From Paenibacillus koleovorans NBRC 103111 (lineage in GTDB: Bacteria; Bacillota; Bacilli; Paenibacillales; NBRC-103111), in contig NZ_BIMA01000049.1 of assembly GCF_004000845.1 (NCBI RefSeq), forward strand, positions 1 to 49,995: a stretch of DNA of 49,995 nt. Direction: 5' to 3'. A program made the position numbers and the translations under genes. Of this stretch, positions 8,399 to 17,867 are shown piece after piece (within the stretch, counting starts at the first letter, position 1; every line of letters starts with the position of its first letter). Below the pieces are notes generated by a model that saw only the letters and a program-made list of their open reading frames with translations, searched no databases and had not been told where the DNA came from.

Positions 8399-9853
8399 TC
8401 ATGTATTGCTGGCCTTGTGCGTATCCTTGCACCATCTGGAAACTTTAAAAAAACGAAACAACACTTCCAGCGCTTCCTCGGTGCGTAATAAACTGAGCGC
8501 TTCGGATGCATAAGCCCTGACATACCGATCTCGGCTTTCAAGCGCTTGCTTCAAAGCCCCGACAATCAAGTCTGCATCTTGCTTCCGTGCCAGTCTGGAT
8601 AAGCTGAGCGTGGAGGTGTATCCGATTTTATTCAGAATATAGGGCTGGATGGAGTGGGAGTTGGCGTCGGAGCCGCCCACGGCTTCGTCCCGTAAAGACT
8701 GCTCCAATGCATTGGCAATCCCGATGAGGGCCGCATCCCCAGGCTCGGATATCATGCCGAGCGCTTCGATACTATTGCGGCGAACCCATTCGCTGTCATC
8801 CGCAAGCGCCGCCAGCAGCGGGGAGACCGCTTCGCGAGCCGCGGAGCCGAGCATGCCGAGCACGAATGCGGCCAATGCCCGGCGCTTCTCATTCGGATGC
8901 CGGAGCCGCTCGACCAAACCGGGTACCGCTTGGCGGCCGCAGCCTTGAAGCCCGTATGCGGCGCGTAGAGCGGCTTTCTCCGATCCATCGGTCAATTGTC
9001 CGAACAAAGCGTTCATTCCGTTCTCACCCATATGGCTCAAAGCATAAGCGGCATTCAATGCCGCAATTTCTACTGAATCATCCAACAGATTCGCCAACCG
9101 GGAGGTGTTATTCGCTGACGGATCCACTGTCGGTTGTTCGTCAATGCGTTCCTTTCCCCGAAGCCATGCCCACACATCCTGCCACAGGTTGATCTGCCCA
9201 AAGGACAAGTCGTCGGGCAGGACCAGCTCCTCATTCTTATGGTTCCAGCTTGGCGCTGTCGGCGCCGTCCGCCGGACGAACTGAAACTTCAACATTTGGC
9301 GGGTCGTCTCGGTTAAGTTGTGCGAGCCGCGATGCCAGATGTCGAAATGAGCGAGCACCATCGTGCCCGCTTTGCCGGCCGGCAGCGCTTCAACGCCCTG
9401 TTCCCCTATAAACGACTGGTGATATTGCGTGCCCGGCATGACGGCGGTCGGTCCCATCTCCGTCGTAACATCGTGAGTATAGTAGAAGATCATCGCCCAC
9501 CACGGCCGATGGCTGCGCATCGAGGACCAATAGCCGTCCTTATGCCAATTTTGCGGTTTTTCTTTGCCCGGACGGTTATAGTGCATATGGTTATGAGGGT
9601 GCATGAAATAATCCGGTCCGAGGATGCTGGTAAGGGCTCCTCTCACAACCGGCGTCTCAAAAAACTCGCCTATTTCCGGAACGCGTGGGAGAAAGTTATT
9701 GCCCGGATTTCCTTCTTCCTTGCATACATAATCGATTTTGTTTCTCACTAGTTCATGAAAATCGCTAGGCAGCTCATTCCGGAGCACCACATAACCTTTA
9801 GTAATAAATTGGGCCATTTGCTCGTCGGTCAACAAAACCTTCGTGTCCATCAT
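8399..9853 (-). CDS. PhyH-family dioxygenase fused to HEAT repeats
   Basis: A 484-residue protein. The first 210 residues are a PhyH-type Fe(II)/2-oxoglutarate dioxygenase: His104 and Asp106 in NWHKDGYW, His174 in DIWHRGSHN, and Arg185 as probable oxoglutarate anchor. Residues about 250-470 form several helical HEAT/PBS-like repeats (ALNAAYALSHMG, ALRAAYGLQGCG, ALAAFVLGMLG, VRRNSIEALGMI, VRAYASEALSLL). The start ATG at 9853 is 8 bases after the stop of the preceding esterase; its ribosome binding site is weak (AAAGAG), so coupling is likely. HEAT repeats usually bind a protein or present a substrate, so the fusion may be a scaffolded or protein-directed oxygenase. The function is inferred; the domain split is clear. 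Confidence 0.88.
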   Translation of the reverse strand: MMDTKVLLTDEQMAQFITKGYVVLRNELPSDFHELVRNKIDYVCKEEGNPGNNFLPRVPEIGEFFETPVVRGALTSILGPDYFMHPHNHMHYNRPGKEKPQNWHKDGYWSSMRSHRPWWAMIFYYTHDVTTEMGPTAVMPGTQYHQSFIGEQGVEALPAGKAGTMVLAHFDIWHRGSHNLTETTRQMLKFQFVRRTAPTAPSWNHKNEELVLPDDLSFGQINLWQDVWAWLRGKERIDEQPTVDPSANNTSRLANLLDDSVEIAALNAAYALSHMGENGMNALFGQLTDGSEKAALRAAYGLQGCGRQAVPGLVERLRHPNEKRRALAAFVLGMLGSAAREAVSPLLAALADDSEWVRRNSIEALGMISEPGDAALIGIANALEQSLRDEAVGGSDANSHSIQPYILNKIGYTSTLSLSRLARKQDADLIVGALKQALESRDRYVRAYASEALSLLRTEEALEVLFRFFKVSRWCKDTHKASNT

Positions 9854-9860
9854 CTGGCAT

Positions 9861-11258
9861 TCACTCTTTTCTGGAATGGATTGACTGGATCGGATGCCGA
9901 TAAAACGACAGAACAGGCAAATAAGTGTCCGAATCGACCGGTATGGAGGCGGACGGATTCATCTCATACGCACCGTGGATATAAGCTTGCTCGGCAAGCG
10001 GCCTGTCAACGGTGATTTCGATCCGATCGCGACCGGTGATCCGCCATTCGGAAACCTCCACCGAGCCGGCAAAATCTTCGATAGTAAACAGCTTGCCTCG
10101 CAGGCTGTTCGCCAGTAGTCGGCCGCTGACATGATCAAATTCGAGCTTAACGGTATGGACGGCGCCTTCGGATTGATAGCGTGCCTCTACCAAGCTTGGC
10201 GCATGATAGGGTCGTGTTTTAACATAGACAGCCGCCAAAGCGGTTTTGGCCAGCCTTTCCCCGATCAGCGCGTTTCCCGCGGGACTGTGGTGCACCGCAT
10301 CCGTCAAAGCGCAATCGGTGGCCGGAATGACATACACGCCGGAAATTCGAAGCGGAGCCTGTCTCTGCGCCTCGCGAACCATCCCATAGAACATATCGCT
10401 GTTCGGATAAGCGGCTCCCATGGAACGATTCATCTGCACGGTCAGCACCGGCAAATTCGGATCGGCCAGATCGCGGCGCCAGTACTCCACAACGGATTCG
10501 AATCGTTTCAGGTACGTTTCCGCCGCATCGGCGTAACAGTCCGAATTTCCTTGATCCCACACAACTCCTCTGATCCGGCCGCCTACAGCTTGAATTCGAT
10601 CGAGCATGCTTCTATACAGGCTTCCTTCTTCGTCCGGATTCCAATGCTTGAGAGGAGAACCCGCTCGTGCGGCTTGAACCAATCCGACTGGAATTCTGGT
10701 TTCCCTGTAAATCGTTTTGGCAAAAAGCAGCATGGGCGAGTGAGCCGTATTGAACCCCTCTCCGTTCAACGGATGCACGGCCAAGTCCCATCTTCTGTCC
10801 GTCCCGAACAGATGGACACCCAACTCAGGCGGATCGAAGAACGGTCCTTGTCCGTATCCGGCCGCATTGCTCTGACCGGCGATGACCCATAAATCTCCAA
10901 CGCCGATATGGCGGATCATGTCCCCTCGAACGGACTTTTCCGGCAGATGCCCGCCCTCGTCCTTGTAAATACGCAAGCAGCTCTCCAACCGGTATAATCC
11001 GCCGACAGGAATGTCTGCAATGGAAATTCGCCATTCCTGACGGCCTTGTATCTCGCAGGATGTCCAAGGCACAATCACCGCTGCATCGGCTTCGCCCACA
11101 AGGCGGACTTGAATGTCATACTTCCCGGTACCCCCGTCAGGTAAAGGACAAACACCCGAAACTTCAATGGTTGCGCGGCCTTCCAACTGCTGGATAATCG
11201 ACCAGCCAGGAGGTCCTTCCAGTATTACCGGGCCCGATAGCCGTTCCTTTTCGTCCAT
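9861..11258 (-). CDS. Sialate O-acetylesterase-like (SASA) protein 1
   Basis: A 465-residue SGNH-fold carbohydrate esterase of the SASA family. The central catalytic domain starts at DLWVIAGQSNAAGYGQG (the GQSN nucleophile). VVWDQGNSDC follows at the place where relatives have a WYQGxSD motif. The C-terminal pair lies in DCALTDAVHHSPAGN. Flanking beta-rich segments occupy about residues 1-120 and 350-465. The family deacetylates sialic acids and other sugars; the exact substrate is not predictable. GGAGG precedes the ATG at 11258; an upstream in-frame start at 11303 lacks one. It is a diverged paralogue of the protein at 15557-16927, with Asp in place of Tyr before the QGxSD motif. It follows the aldolase gene closely. 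Confidence 0.85.
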   Translation of the reverse strand: MDEKERLSGPVILEGPPGWSIIQQLEGRATIEVSGVCPLPDGGTGKYDIQVRLVGEADAAVIVPWTSCEIQGRQEWRISIADIPVGGLYRLESCLRIYKDEGGHLPEKSVRGDMIRHIGVGDLWVIAGQSNAAGYGQGPFFDPPELGVHLFGTDRRWDLAVHPLNGEGFNTAHSPMLLFAKTIYRETRIPVGLVQAARAGSPLKHWNPDEEGSLYRSMLDRIQAVGGRIRGVVWDQGNSDCYADAAETYLKRFESVVEYWRRDLADPNLPVLTVQMNRSMGAAYPNSDMFYGMVREAQRQAPLRISGVYVIPATDCALTDAVHHSPAGNALIGERLAKTALAAVYVKTRPYHAPSLVEARYQSEGAVHTVKLEFDHVSGRLLANSLRGKLFTIEDFAGSVEVSEWRITGRDRIEITVDRPLAEQAYIHGAYEMNPSASIPVDSDTYLPVLSFYRHPIQSIHSRKE

Positions 11259-11287
11259 CCGTCTACCTCCGTCAGCTCCTCGTCTTG

Positions 11288-12175
11288 CTAGTGGAAGGCC
11301 CATTGTTGAAATACATCCAACGCTTTCTTATGCTCCGCCCGGAGCGGGGTCTTAAGGCTTCGACAATGGAGCTCCATCGTACTCCCTCGCAAGGCGGCCA
11401 AATATTTCGCGGACATCGGGTGCGTGCCGGAGAGCAGGGCATTGAGAAACACAAGCTTAACGTGAAGCTCCCTGGCTCGATTATCATCCGTCCCGGCTGA
11501 ATGCCACATTTCGATGACGAGGTCCGCAGCCGCTGCGCTGACGATCGCCATAATTCCCTTAGCTCCAAGCTCAATCGCTTCGAGCATATAGGCCATATTG
11601 GCCTGATACACTACGGATTCGGGAGCCGCTTTGATCTTGGCTTCAATCCCCTCACGCGTACACGTCGTATCTTTCACGCCTCTAATGCCGTGCTTCAAGG
11701 CCAGCTCTCGATAGGTTTCCGCATCCAGCAGATGATTGCGGCGCATAGGCCATTCGTACAACAAAACCGGTATGGACGAGGCGGACGCCATTTCGGCGTA
11801 GTATTCAAGCAGCCGGCTCTGATCCTGCCCCATTCCGTCAGGCGGTACAAGAACGGCCGCCGCGATCCCGGTTTCCTCCATCCGTTTCATTTCCTCCAGA
11901 TGGGTAGCCAGGTCGTCATTCAAGTTCACGGTTGCGGCCACGGGCGTTGCGCCTGCTCGCTGGACAGCCGCACGCGCCAATTGAATGCGCTCCTCGAGCG
12001 ACAAGTAGTTCATCTCGCTTGTTCCGCATACGGCAAACAATCCATTAGGCTTCTTTGACAGCTGCCACTCCACATGCCGTTCATACCCGTTCCAATCCAC
12101 TTCGCCGCTTTGCTCGAAAGGCGTCAATAGCAAAGCGTACACCCCTTGCAGGGCATCGTTACTAAGCCGTGTCAC
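11288..12175 (-). CDS. DapA/NanA-family aldolase
   Basis: A 295-residue protein of the dihydrodipicolinate synthase / N-acetylneuraminate lyase superfamily of Schiff-base class I aldolases. The Schiff-base lysine is Lys168 in GVKDTT and the catalytic Tyr140 is in LLYEWP. The GTTGE-type loop appears as CGTSEMNYLS, a variant that argues against a housekeeping lysine-pathway DapA. GGAGG precedes adjacent TTG (12178) and GTG (12175) codons; GTG has the better 8-base spacing. It sits between the toroid-type protein and SASA protein 1 with short gaps, so it is probably co-transcribed. It may cleave or form a 2-keto-3-deoxy sugar acid or a sialic-acid-like sugar; the substrate is open. Confidence 0.85.
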   Translation of the reverse strand: MTRLSNDALQGVYALLLTPFEQSGEVDWNGYERHVEWQLSKKPNGLFAVCGTSEMNYLSLEERIQLARAAVQRAGATPVAATVNLNDDLATHLEEMKRMEETGIAAAVLVPPDGMGQDQSRLLEYYAEMASASSIPVLLYEWPMRRNHLLDAETYRELALKHGIRGVKDTTCTREGIEAKIKAAPESVVYQANMAYMLEAIELGAKGIMAIVSAAAADLVIEMWHSAGTDDNRARELHVKLVFLNALLSGTHPMSAKYLAALRGSTMELHCRSLKTPLRAEHKKALDVFQQWAFH

Positions 12176-12191
12176 CAAGATTACCTCCTTG

Positions 12192-14108
12192 TTATTCCTT
12201 CATAAAAGGCAAGCTCTCCGTAGGGAAGCCGCTTATTGACAATGTAGGCTCCTGGGGGATGCGGCCATTGATGGAGGCATATTTGATCCCTTCGCTGATC
12301 GGGTTCCAGACACATTCCATTTGCAGGCCTGGTCTTTCGTACTGCGTGTGCCTCATATGCGTGATCTTATTGCCGTAAGCCCACTTCTCCTGCGTACGCG
12401 CCTGAGCGAACAAACGGCGGAAGGTCTCGAAGTCTCCTAGCTCCGCTTCGCTGCGAACCTCCGCAATAAATCCGTTCCCGGTTAGTAAAAGTCCCCTTTT
12501 GGCAAAATCTCGAGGCGGCCCTTCATAGTTATAAAAAGACACCGTTAAATAATCATTTACGATTTCCGATTTCACCGCTGAAACATACCCATGATTCGTA
12601 AAGATCAATGGAAAAAAAGCCATGTACACCTGCCGATCTTTCACGAAAACAGGACACGGCTCCCGGCTTTCGCCTTCCAGCTGCTCCAGCCTGCGATCTC
12701 CCAGCCAGATCTCTTCAACCGTGCCGTACCGGGCAGGAAACAACAGGGACAGCTTGAGGCTGCTCACTTGGCTGTGATAGCATAGCTTCGGTTTGTACAA
12801 AAGCATGGCCGTCCGATCGTGGTGCAGGCCGATTTTTCTTCCTTCATCCAATACCGACGAATACCAATTGCGCCAGTTGAGCTCGACATAATCGTTCGTC
12901 TGGCCGGGTTTCTTGTCATTCACGACATAATTGGCATAAACGACGGCTACATCTTGCTGCTCCGCCACGTCGTTCGTACGCCGATACAGCAGGTGAAAGG
13001 AGTCTGTAAATACACCTGTGCGAAACTCTCGCGATAAGACGCCAAGCGCATAATCCTCCGTCATATACGTCGATGCAACGCCGTATCCCGCCGGTATATC
13101 CACGATATCGTCGGACTCGTTCGGTGAAGGTGGCTGCGGATGATCCGTTGAAGAGCCGTATTCGTAAGTGCCATGAACCCGATAGGGATACGTTTTGCCC
13201 AGTCCATGCTCCACCAGCGACTCCGGACAATGGTAGGTGGTATGCAGGAGCCAGCCTGTACTGACTTGCATAAACGGCAAATTATGGTGAAGAAGCTCTC
13301 CGGCTTTTCCACGCGGTGTCGCGAACAACGTATTCATCGGGTTGATGGCGAGCCGATCGCCGATCAAGGCATACAGCACAAACCGCGATTGATGCGTATG
13401 GGCGGTGGAGTCGACTTCATAGGCGCGGGAATAAGGCCCGGCCGTCTGAAACGTCGCGGGATGGTAATGGCTCCATACATCGGCCCATAACCGCTCTTCC
13501 AGCTGCAAGGCCAGTTGCCTCACGGCAACATCCTTAGCCCGCTCGGCAATTTCCGCCATACACAGCAGTTGGAACGGCGTATAGGTCGGGCTGTTGAACT
13601 CTGAGGCGAAGCCGCGTCGGGTAAACAGCGCTCGAAATTGCTCCAGTCGGGCGGTCCCTTTCTGCGTGCAGTCCGTTCTACTAAACCACTCTCCGCCGAC
13701 CAATAAAGTGTAAGCGCCCATTGTAGCAAAATTGTCGTTGGCTCCACGAAAATCGAGATCGTCATCCATGAAATGATCGATCCTGCCCCTTGCATAGCCA
13801 TCCAAGATAGAATGGGCGGCAGGTTCCATGCGATCTCCATAAGCCGTCAATAGCTGCAACGCCGCCATGGGGGCGAAGTGGCAGGCGCGGAACTCCGTCG
13901 CGGCTATGATCCGATTTGCCATTATCGCGGCCATAGGTTCACCCGTGGCGAAATAACAGAGCGCGTACCAAAGCCGTTCTCTCAAATCGGGTGCTTTATC
14001 TTTGCCTATCCACCGTCCTTCCTCATTGAAATAAGGAAGCGTATAATCTAGCAGTTTTCGAAAAATCGAATTTCTCCTAGTTGCCTGACCTTCGAGATCG
14101 TGAAGCAT
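12192..14108 (-). CDS. Large toroid/beta-sandwich protein, possible polysaccharide lyase
   Basis: A 638-residue protein without signal peptide. I do not recognise a characterised family with certainty. Residues about 1-290 are helix-rich with aromatic motifs (RGANDNFATMGAYTL, EFNSPTYTPFQL) typical of (alpha/alpha) toroid folds. Residues about 300-620 are strand-rich, as in heparinase- or chondroitinase-like lyases and glycoside phosphorylases. The Asn in NSPTY and nearby His/Tyr residues could be catalytic, but this is inference. GGAAGGGGTGA precedes the ATG. The gene lies between a sulfatase and the aldolase, 13-28 bases from each, so it belongs to the glycan operon. A cytoplasmic lyase would release unsaturated sugars whose keto-acids could feed the aldolase. 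Confidence 0.6.
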   Translation of the reverse strand: MLHDLEGQATRRNSIFRKLLDYTLPYFNEEGRWIGKDKAPDLRERLWYALCYFATGEPMAAIMANRIIAATEFRACHFAPMAALQLLTAYGDRMEPAAHSILDGYARGRIDHFMDDDLDFRGANDNFATMGAYTLLVGGEWFSRTDCTQKGTARLEQFRALFTRRGFASEFNSPTYTPFQLLCMAEIAERAKDVAVRQLALQLEERLWADVWSHYHPATFQTAGPYSRAYEVDSTAHTHQSRFVLYALIGDRLAINPMNTLFATPRGKAGELLHHNLPFMQVSTGWLLHTTYHCPESLVEHGLGKTYPYRVHGTYEYGSSTDHPQPPSPNESDDIVDIPAGYGVASTYMTEDYALGVLSREFRTGVFTDSFHLLYRRTNDVAEQQDVAVVYANYVVNDKKPGQTNDYVELNWRNWYSSVLDEGRKIGLHHDRTAMLLYKPKLCYHSQVSSLKLSLLFPARYGTVEEIWLGDRRLEQLEGESREPCPVFVKDRQVYMAFFPLIFTNHGYVSAVKSEIVNDYLTVSFYNYEGPPRDFAKRGLLLTGNGFIAEVRSEAELGDFETFRRLFAQARTQEKWAYGNKITHMRHTQYERPGLQMECVWNPISEGIKYASINGRIPQEPTLSISGFPTESLPFMKE

Positions 14109-14136
14109 CTTGGTGTCACCCCTTCCGGCTTATCGC

Positions 14137-15537
14137 TCACCAGTAAGCGTTCGTGCCGGCATTTCGCGTAAGATCCATGCGGCCGTCGCGATCATATAGA
14201 TGGTGATGCCACATTCCATTGATGGAATGGATCGGCTTGCGGGCGCGGACAACTCTGTCCAGCAGCATCCGAAGCATTTCCTTCGCTTTCCCCTCATAGC
14301 TCGGATCATCGATCACATTATGCAATTCCCACGGATCGTCCTCGAGATGATACAATTCATCCGGCTGCTCTCCGTCCAAATTCGCTACATATCGCCACGA
14401 TTTAGTTGCAATGGCTTTGCGGTACGCATTTTCGGTCAGCACGCTGTCTCGCAGAGGGGGAGCCACTGCCTCTCCTCTGACAATCGGGGCGAAGCTGATT
14501 CCCTGTACCGTATTCGGAGTCTCTAGTCCCGCAAGCTCGCATAAGGTAGGAAACAGATCGACCGACTCGACAAGCTCATCGTTTACAAGGCCAGGCCCGG
14601 CCGGCATTCTCACGATCAACGGAATGCGCGTGATCGCTCGATAACTGATTCCCCCGGACTTCTCCATGAGCCCGTGCTCGCCGGCATAATCACCGTGGTC
14701 GGAGCTATAAACGACAATCGTATTCTCGAGCTTGCCGCTTCGGTCGAGCTCTTCCAGAATCGTCCCGATCGCATGATCGACTTGGCTGACGAGTCCGTAA
14801 TAGGCGCTGAGCAGCTTGCGAAGCTTGGTTTCCGGCATTTCTCCGCGTTTGATCCGAATCTCTTCCTTCTCGAGTTCATAGGTCGGCGGCAGCACGATTG
14901 ATTCCGGCGGATAAAGCTCCGCAAACGGCTGCGACGGCGTGTACGGCTGGTGCGGCCGGGAAAAGCTGACCCATGCAAGCCACGGTTCGGCTTCCTTCCC
15001 GCGATCCAACACTTCGCCTTCATTGCGAATAAAGCGGATCGTCTGTTTGGCAAGCGCCGCTTCGCAGCTATGCTCATAAGGCAGCCTGGAAGCTTCCCCG
15101 TTCCGATTGCCGGTAAATGCCCGGTTGTCGTTCAGCTCGTAGAGGCCTGCGCCTTCCAAATATTTAGGGAATTCAATAAACTCGTCATAGACGAACTGAC
15201 AATCCTTCTCAATCCAATAACGCGGGGTATGCAGCTTGCCGAGAGCACCCGTCCGATACCCGTTCTCTTTAAAAGTACGAAATAGACTTGTCATTGGAGC
15301 GACCGGTTCCGGACCATACAATCCATAGTACCCGTGCGTGGAAGGATAGAGGCTCGACAATACACTGATCCGACTCGGCGTGCAGATCGGATTGTTCGCA
15401 TAGGCGTTCACAAAACGTGTGCCCTCCAACGCCAACCGGTCAAGATGCGGGGTGAGCACTTGGTCGTGCTGCGCGCAAGACAGGCAACGAGCGTTATGCT
15501 GATCGCTGTAAAGAAATAAAATATTCGGTTTCGGCAT
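14137..15537 (-). CDS. Sulfatase (arylsulfatase family S1), first of three
   Basis: A 466-residue type I sulfatase that would hydrolyse a sugar sulfate ester. The signature ICTPSR places the formylglycine precursor at Cys52 and Arg56. Metal ligands start with SDQHNARC (Asp12, Gln13); GALGKLH and SSDHGDYAGEHG add the Lys/His and Asp/His active-site residues. Because the modified residue is Cys, activity needs a formylglycine-generating enzyme or radical-SAM maturase; none is seen in this window. No signal peptide is present, so it should work in the cytoplasm. AAAGGA precedes the ATG. It is 19 bases downstream of SASA protein 2. The C terminus (GMWHHHLYDRDGRM) is complete. Its sulfate position specificity is unknown. 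Confidence 0.92.
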   Translation of the reverse strand: MPKPNILFLYSDQHNARCLSCAQHDQVLTPHLDRLALEGTRFVNAYANNPICTPSRISVLSSLYPSTHGYYGLYGPEPVAPMTSLFRTFKENGYRTGALGKLHTPRYWIEKDCQFVYDEFIEFPKYLEGAGLYELNDNRAFTGNRNGEASRLPYEHSCEAALAKQTIRFIRNEGEVLDRGKEAEPWLAWVSFSRPHQPYTPSQPFAELYPPESIVLPPTYELEKEEIRIKRGEMPETKLRKLLSAYYGLVSQVDHAIGTILEELDRSGKLENTIVVYSSDHGDYAGEHGLMEKSGGISYRAITRIPLIVRMPAGPGLVNDELVESVDLFPTLCELAGLETPNTVQGISFAPIVRGEAVAPPLRDSVLTENAYRKAIATKSWRYVANLDGEQPDELYHLEDDPWELHNVIDDPSYEGKAKEMLRMLLDRVVRARKPIHSINGMWHHHLYDRDGRMDLTRNAGTNAYW

Positions 15538-15556
15538 CCGGCTGATCCTTTCCCGG

Positions 15557-16927
15557 TTAGTCCACCGAAAGGTTATAGAAGGCGAGCAGCGGCAAGCCGG
15601 TACCCAAGTCTACGGGGATGGCTGCAGCAACGCTCGGATTTTTTTCGTACATGCCATGAATGCAAGCCCGTCCAACCGGCTCTCGCGCAAGGATGAGCTC
15701 GATTTCGTCTCGGCCGCTGATTCGCCACTGGACAAGATCGACTCTGCCTTGACTGTCCTCCACGGAGAACGGAGTCCCGATCGGATCGAATACGGACAGC
15801 TCGCCGACTACATGGTCAAATGTCAACACGAACCCGTGATTTCCATCCTTCATCCGTTCGATTCGCATGATGTCCGGAGCCTGATAGCAGCTCTGTCGGC
15901 CGAGTAGCGACAAGGCGGCTCTCGCCAGCCTTTCGCCGATGATCACATTGCCTGCAGGGCTGATGTGGATGAAGTCCGAGAGCGGACAATCGATGGCCGG
16001 CACGACATACACTTGCTCCAATCGCCGTGCCGCTTGCCTCTGTGCCTCGCGTACGGTTCCCCAGCCGCTGTCGCTCGAAATGCCGCCTATTCCCATGGTC
16101 CGGTTCAATTGCACGGTGAGCACGGGGAGCAGCGGATCGCCGAGATCCCGTCGCCAGCTATCTACGACTTGCGTAAAACGATCCAGATACGTGACGGAAG
16201 CTTCGGGATTGCAATCGGAACAGCCTTGATACCAGACGATTCCGCGCACCTTTCCTCCCGTTTGCTTCACGACGCGGACCATATTGGCGTACAGATCGCC
16301 TTCCTCGTATGGATTCCAGCTTCGTAGAGGCGATCCGCCCCTGGCGGTTTGCAGCAGCCCGATGGGCCAGCCTGTTTCTCGATACACGGTTTTAGCAAAC
16401 GACAGCATCGGGGAATGGCCGCAAAAGAAGCTTTCGCTGCTGAGCGGATGAGTCGCCACATCCCATTTGCCGTCGCGAAACAAATGAACGCCGAATGTCG
16501 GCGGGTCATAGATGGCCCCTTGCCCATAACCGACCGCGTTGCTCTGTCCGGCCACCACCCACAAATCGCCGACTCCAAGATGATGAATCATATCGCCGCG
16601 CGTGGATCTTCTGGTGACGGCACCGCCCGATACATCGGCAATCAGACCGCTCTCGATCCGATATAATCCGCCTGCGGGCACTCGCTGAAGCACGACCCGC
16701 CATTCCTGGGCTCCATAGAGCTCGCATCTTGTCCATGGAATAACAACCTGATTGCTGAATTCATGAACGATTCTGACCTGAACGCGCTCATTGGAGAAAA
16801 CTCCGCTCTCCAGCGCAGGCAAAGCCCATGTGCCGGACAAGGCCAGGTTTGCGCTGCCTTCCTGCTGCTGAATGATCGTCCAGTCGCTCGGACCGCTCCG
16901 AATTTGAACGCCGCTCCCTTTGTTCAT
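15557..16927 (-). CDS. Sialate O-acetylesterase-like (SASA) protein 2
   Basis: A 456-residue SASA-family carbohydrate esterase, paralogous over its full length to the protein at 9861-11258. The nucleophile motif is WVVAGQSNAVGYGQG; VWYQGCSDC keeps the Tyr that the other copy lacks; DCPLSDFIHISPAGN carries the C-terminal Asp/His pair. GGAGG precedes the ATG by 5 bases. There is no signal peptide. It is the first enzyme gene after the two permease genes, 40 bases downstream of them, followed closely by a sulfatase. Two non-identical esterases in one locus suggest a substrate with acetyl groups at two positions, or on two sugars. Deacetylation of sialic acid specifically is only the family's default label. 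Confidence 0.85.
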   Translation of the reverse strand: MNKGSGVQIRSGPSDWTIIQQQEGSANLALSGTWALPALESGVFSNERVQVRIVHEFSNQVVIPWTRCELYGAQEWRVVLQRVPAGGLYRIESGLIADVSGGAVTRRSTRGDMIHHLGVGDLWVVAGQSNAVGYGQGAIYDPPTFGVHLFRDGKWDVATHPLSSESFFCGHSPMLSFAKTVYRETGWPIGLLQTARGGSPLRSWNPYEEGDLYANMVRVVKQTGGKVRGIVWYQGCSDCNPEASVTYLDRFTQVVDSWRRDLGDPLLPVLTVQLNRTMGIGGISSDSGWGTVREAQRQAARRLEQVYVVPAIDCPLSDFIHISPAGNVIIGERLARAALSLLGRQSCYQAPDIMRIERMKDGNHGFVLTFDHVVGELSVFDPIGTPFSVEDSQGRVDLVQWRISGRDEIELILAREPVGRACIHGMYEKNPSVAAAIPVDLGTGLPLLAFYNLSVD

Positions 16928-16967
16928 CGAACCCTCCGTCTGATTGAGCCCTCAGTACTGTGAGGAG

Positions 16968-17855
16968 CTATTCTTTCACGCTTCCCAGAACAATCCCCTT
17001 CATGAAGTATCTTTGCAGAAACGGATACACCATCAGAATCGGCAGGGCGGCAACTAAAATTTGCGCCGCTCTCCCCGTTCGGTCATTCACAAGGAAGAAC
17101 CGTTCCATTTCCTCCGGCGTCATCTCCTCGATTCCTTTGGTGACGACGTTCATATGCAAGTAAGTCTGCAACGGATAATCTTCGGGATTATTCATATAGA
17201 TGACGCCGTCGAACCAGCTGTTCCAGTGGCCGACGCAAGTAAACAATAGAATCGTAGCCAGTGCCGGCAGCGACAACGGGAGGAAGATGCGCGTCAGAAT
17301 CGTCCAGTGGTTGGCCCCGTCAATTTTGGCCGACTCCTCCATCTCCTTGGGAAGGCTACGAAAAAAGTTAAGCAGCAGCACTACGTTGAATACCGGAACG
17401 GCATGAGGCAGCACTAGCGCCCATATCGAGTTGATCAATCCCATTTCCTTGACAACCATGTACGTGGGGATAAGCCCGCCGTGGAAAAGCGTCGTAAAGA
17501 CGAATATCCAAACGTAGACGGTTCGCATCCGAAAGGTTGAAGACTCTTTAGAAAGGGGGTAAGCAATCATGACGGTCATCAGCATACTAAGAGACACACC
17601 TAGAACGATCCGTTTCAGCGATACGCCAAAGGCTCGCAAATAGTCTGTCATTCCGAATACGCTCTCGTAGGAGGCGAACGTAAGCTCCACGGGAAACAAT
17701 TTCACTTGTCCGGCCGACACCGCCTGTGCCGAGCTTAAGGAAACGGAGAGCACTTGGACAAACGGCAGCAAGCAGCTTAGAGCAAGCAAGGAAAGCACTA
17801 AATAATTGAAAACGGTAAACACCCGGTAGCTAACGCTGCTTCGATAAGAATACAC
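16968..17855 (-). CDS. Carbohydrate ABC transporter permease (MalG/YtcP type)
   Basis: A 295-residue inner-membrane permease of the CUT1 sugar-uptake family with about six hydrophobic segments. The EAA loop that contacts the ATPase reads EMEESAKIDGANHWTILTRI, the canonical placement in the MalG half. The start is GTG at 17855 preceded by TAGGTGAT; an ATG at 17860 is out of frame. It lies 12 bases after the partner permease gene, so the two are translated as a pair. No ATPase gene is present in the window; CUT1 systems of this order often use a shared MsmX-like ATPase encoded elsewhere. Likely cargo is an oligosaccharide of the glycan degraded by the neighbouring enzymes. Confidence 0.93.
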   Translation of the reverse strand: MYSYRSSVSYRVFTVFNYLVLSLLALSCLLPFVQVLSVSLSSAQAVSAGQVKLFPVELTFASYESVFGMTDYLRAFGVSLKRIVLGVSLSMLMTVMIAYPLSKESSTFRMRTVYVWIFVFTTLFHGGLIPTYMVVKEMGLINSIWALVLPHAVPVFNVVLLLNFFRSLPKEMEESAKIDGANHWTILTRIFLPLSLPALATILLFTCVGHWNSWFDGVIYMNNPEDYPLQTYLHMNVVTKGIEEMTPEEMERFFLVNDRTGRAAQILVAALPILMVYPFLQRYFMKGIVLGSVKE

Positions 17856-17867
17856 TCCATCACCTAC

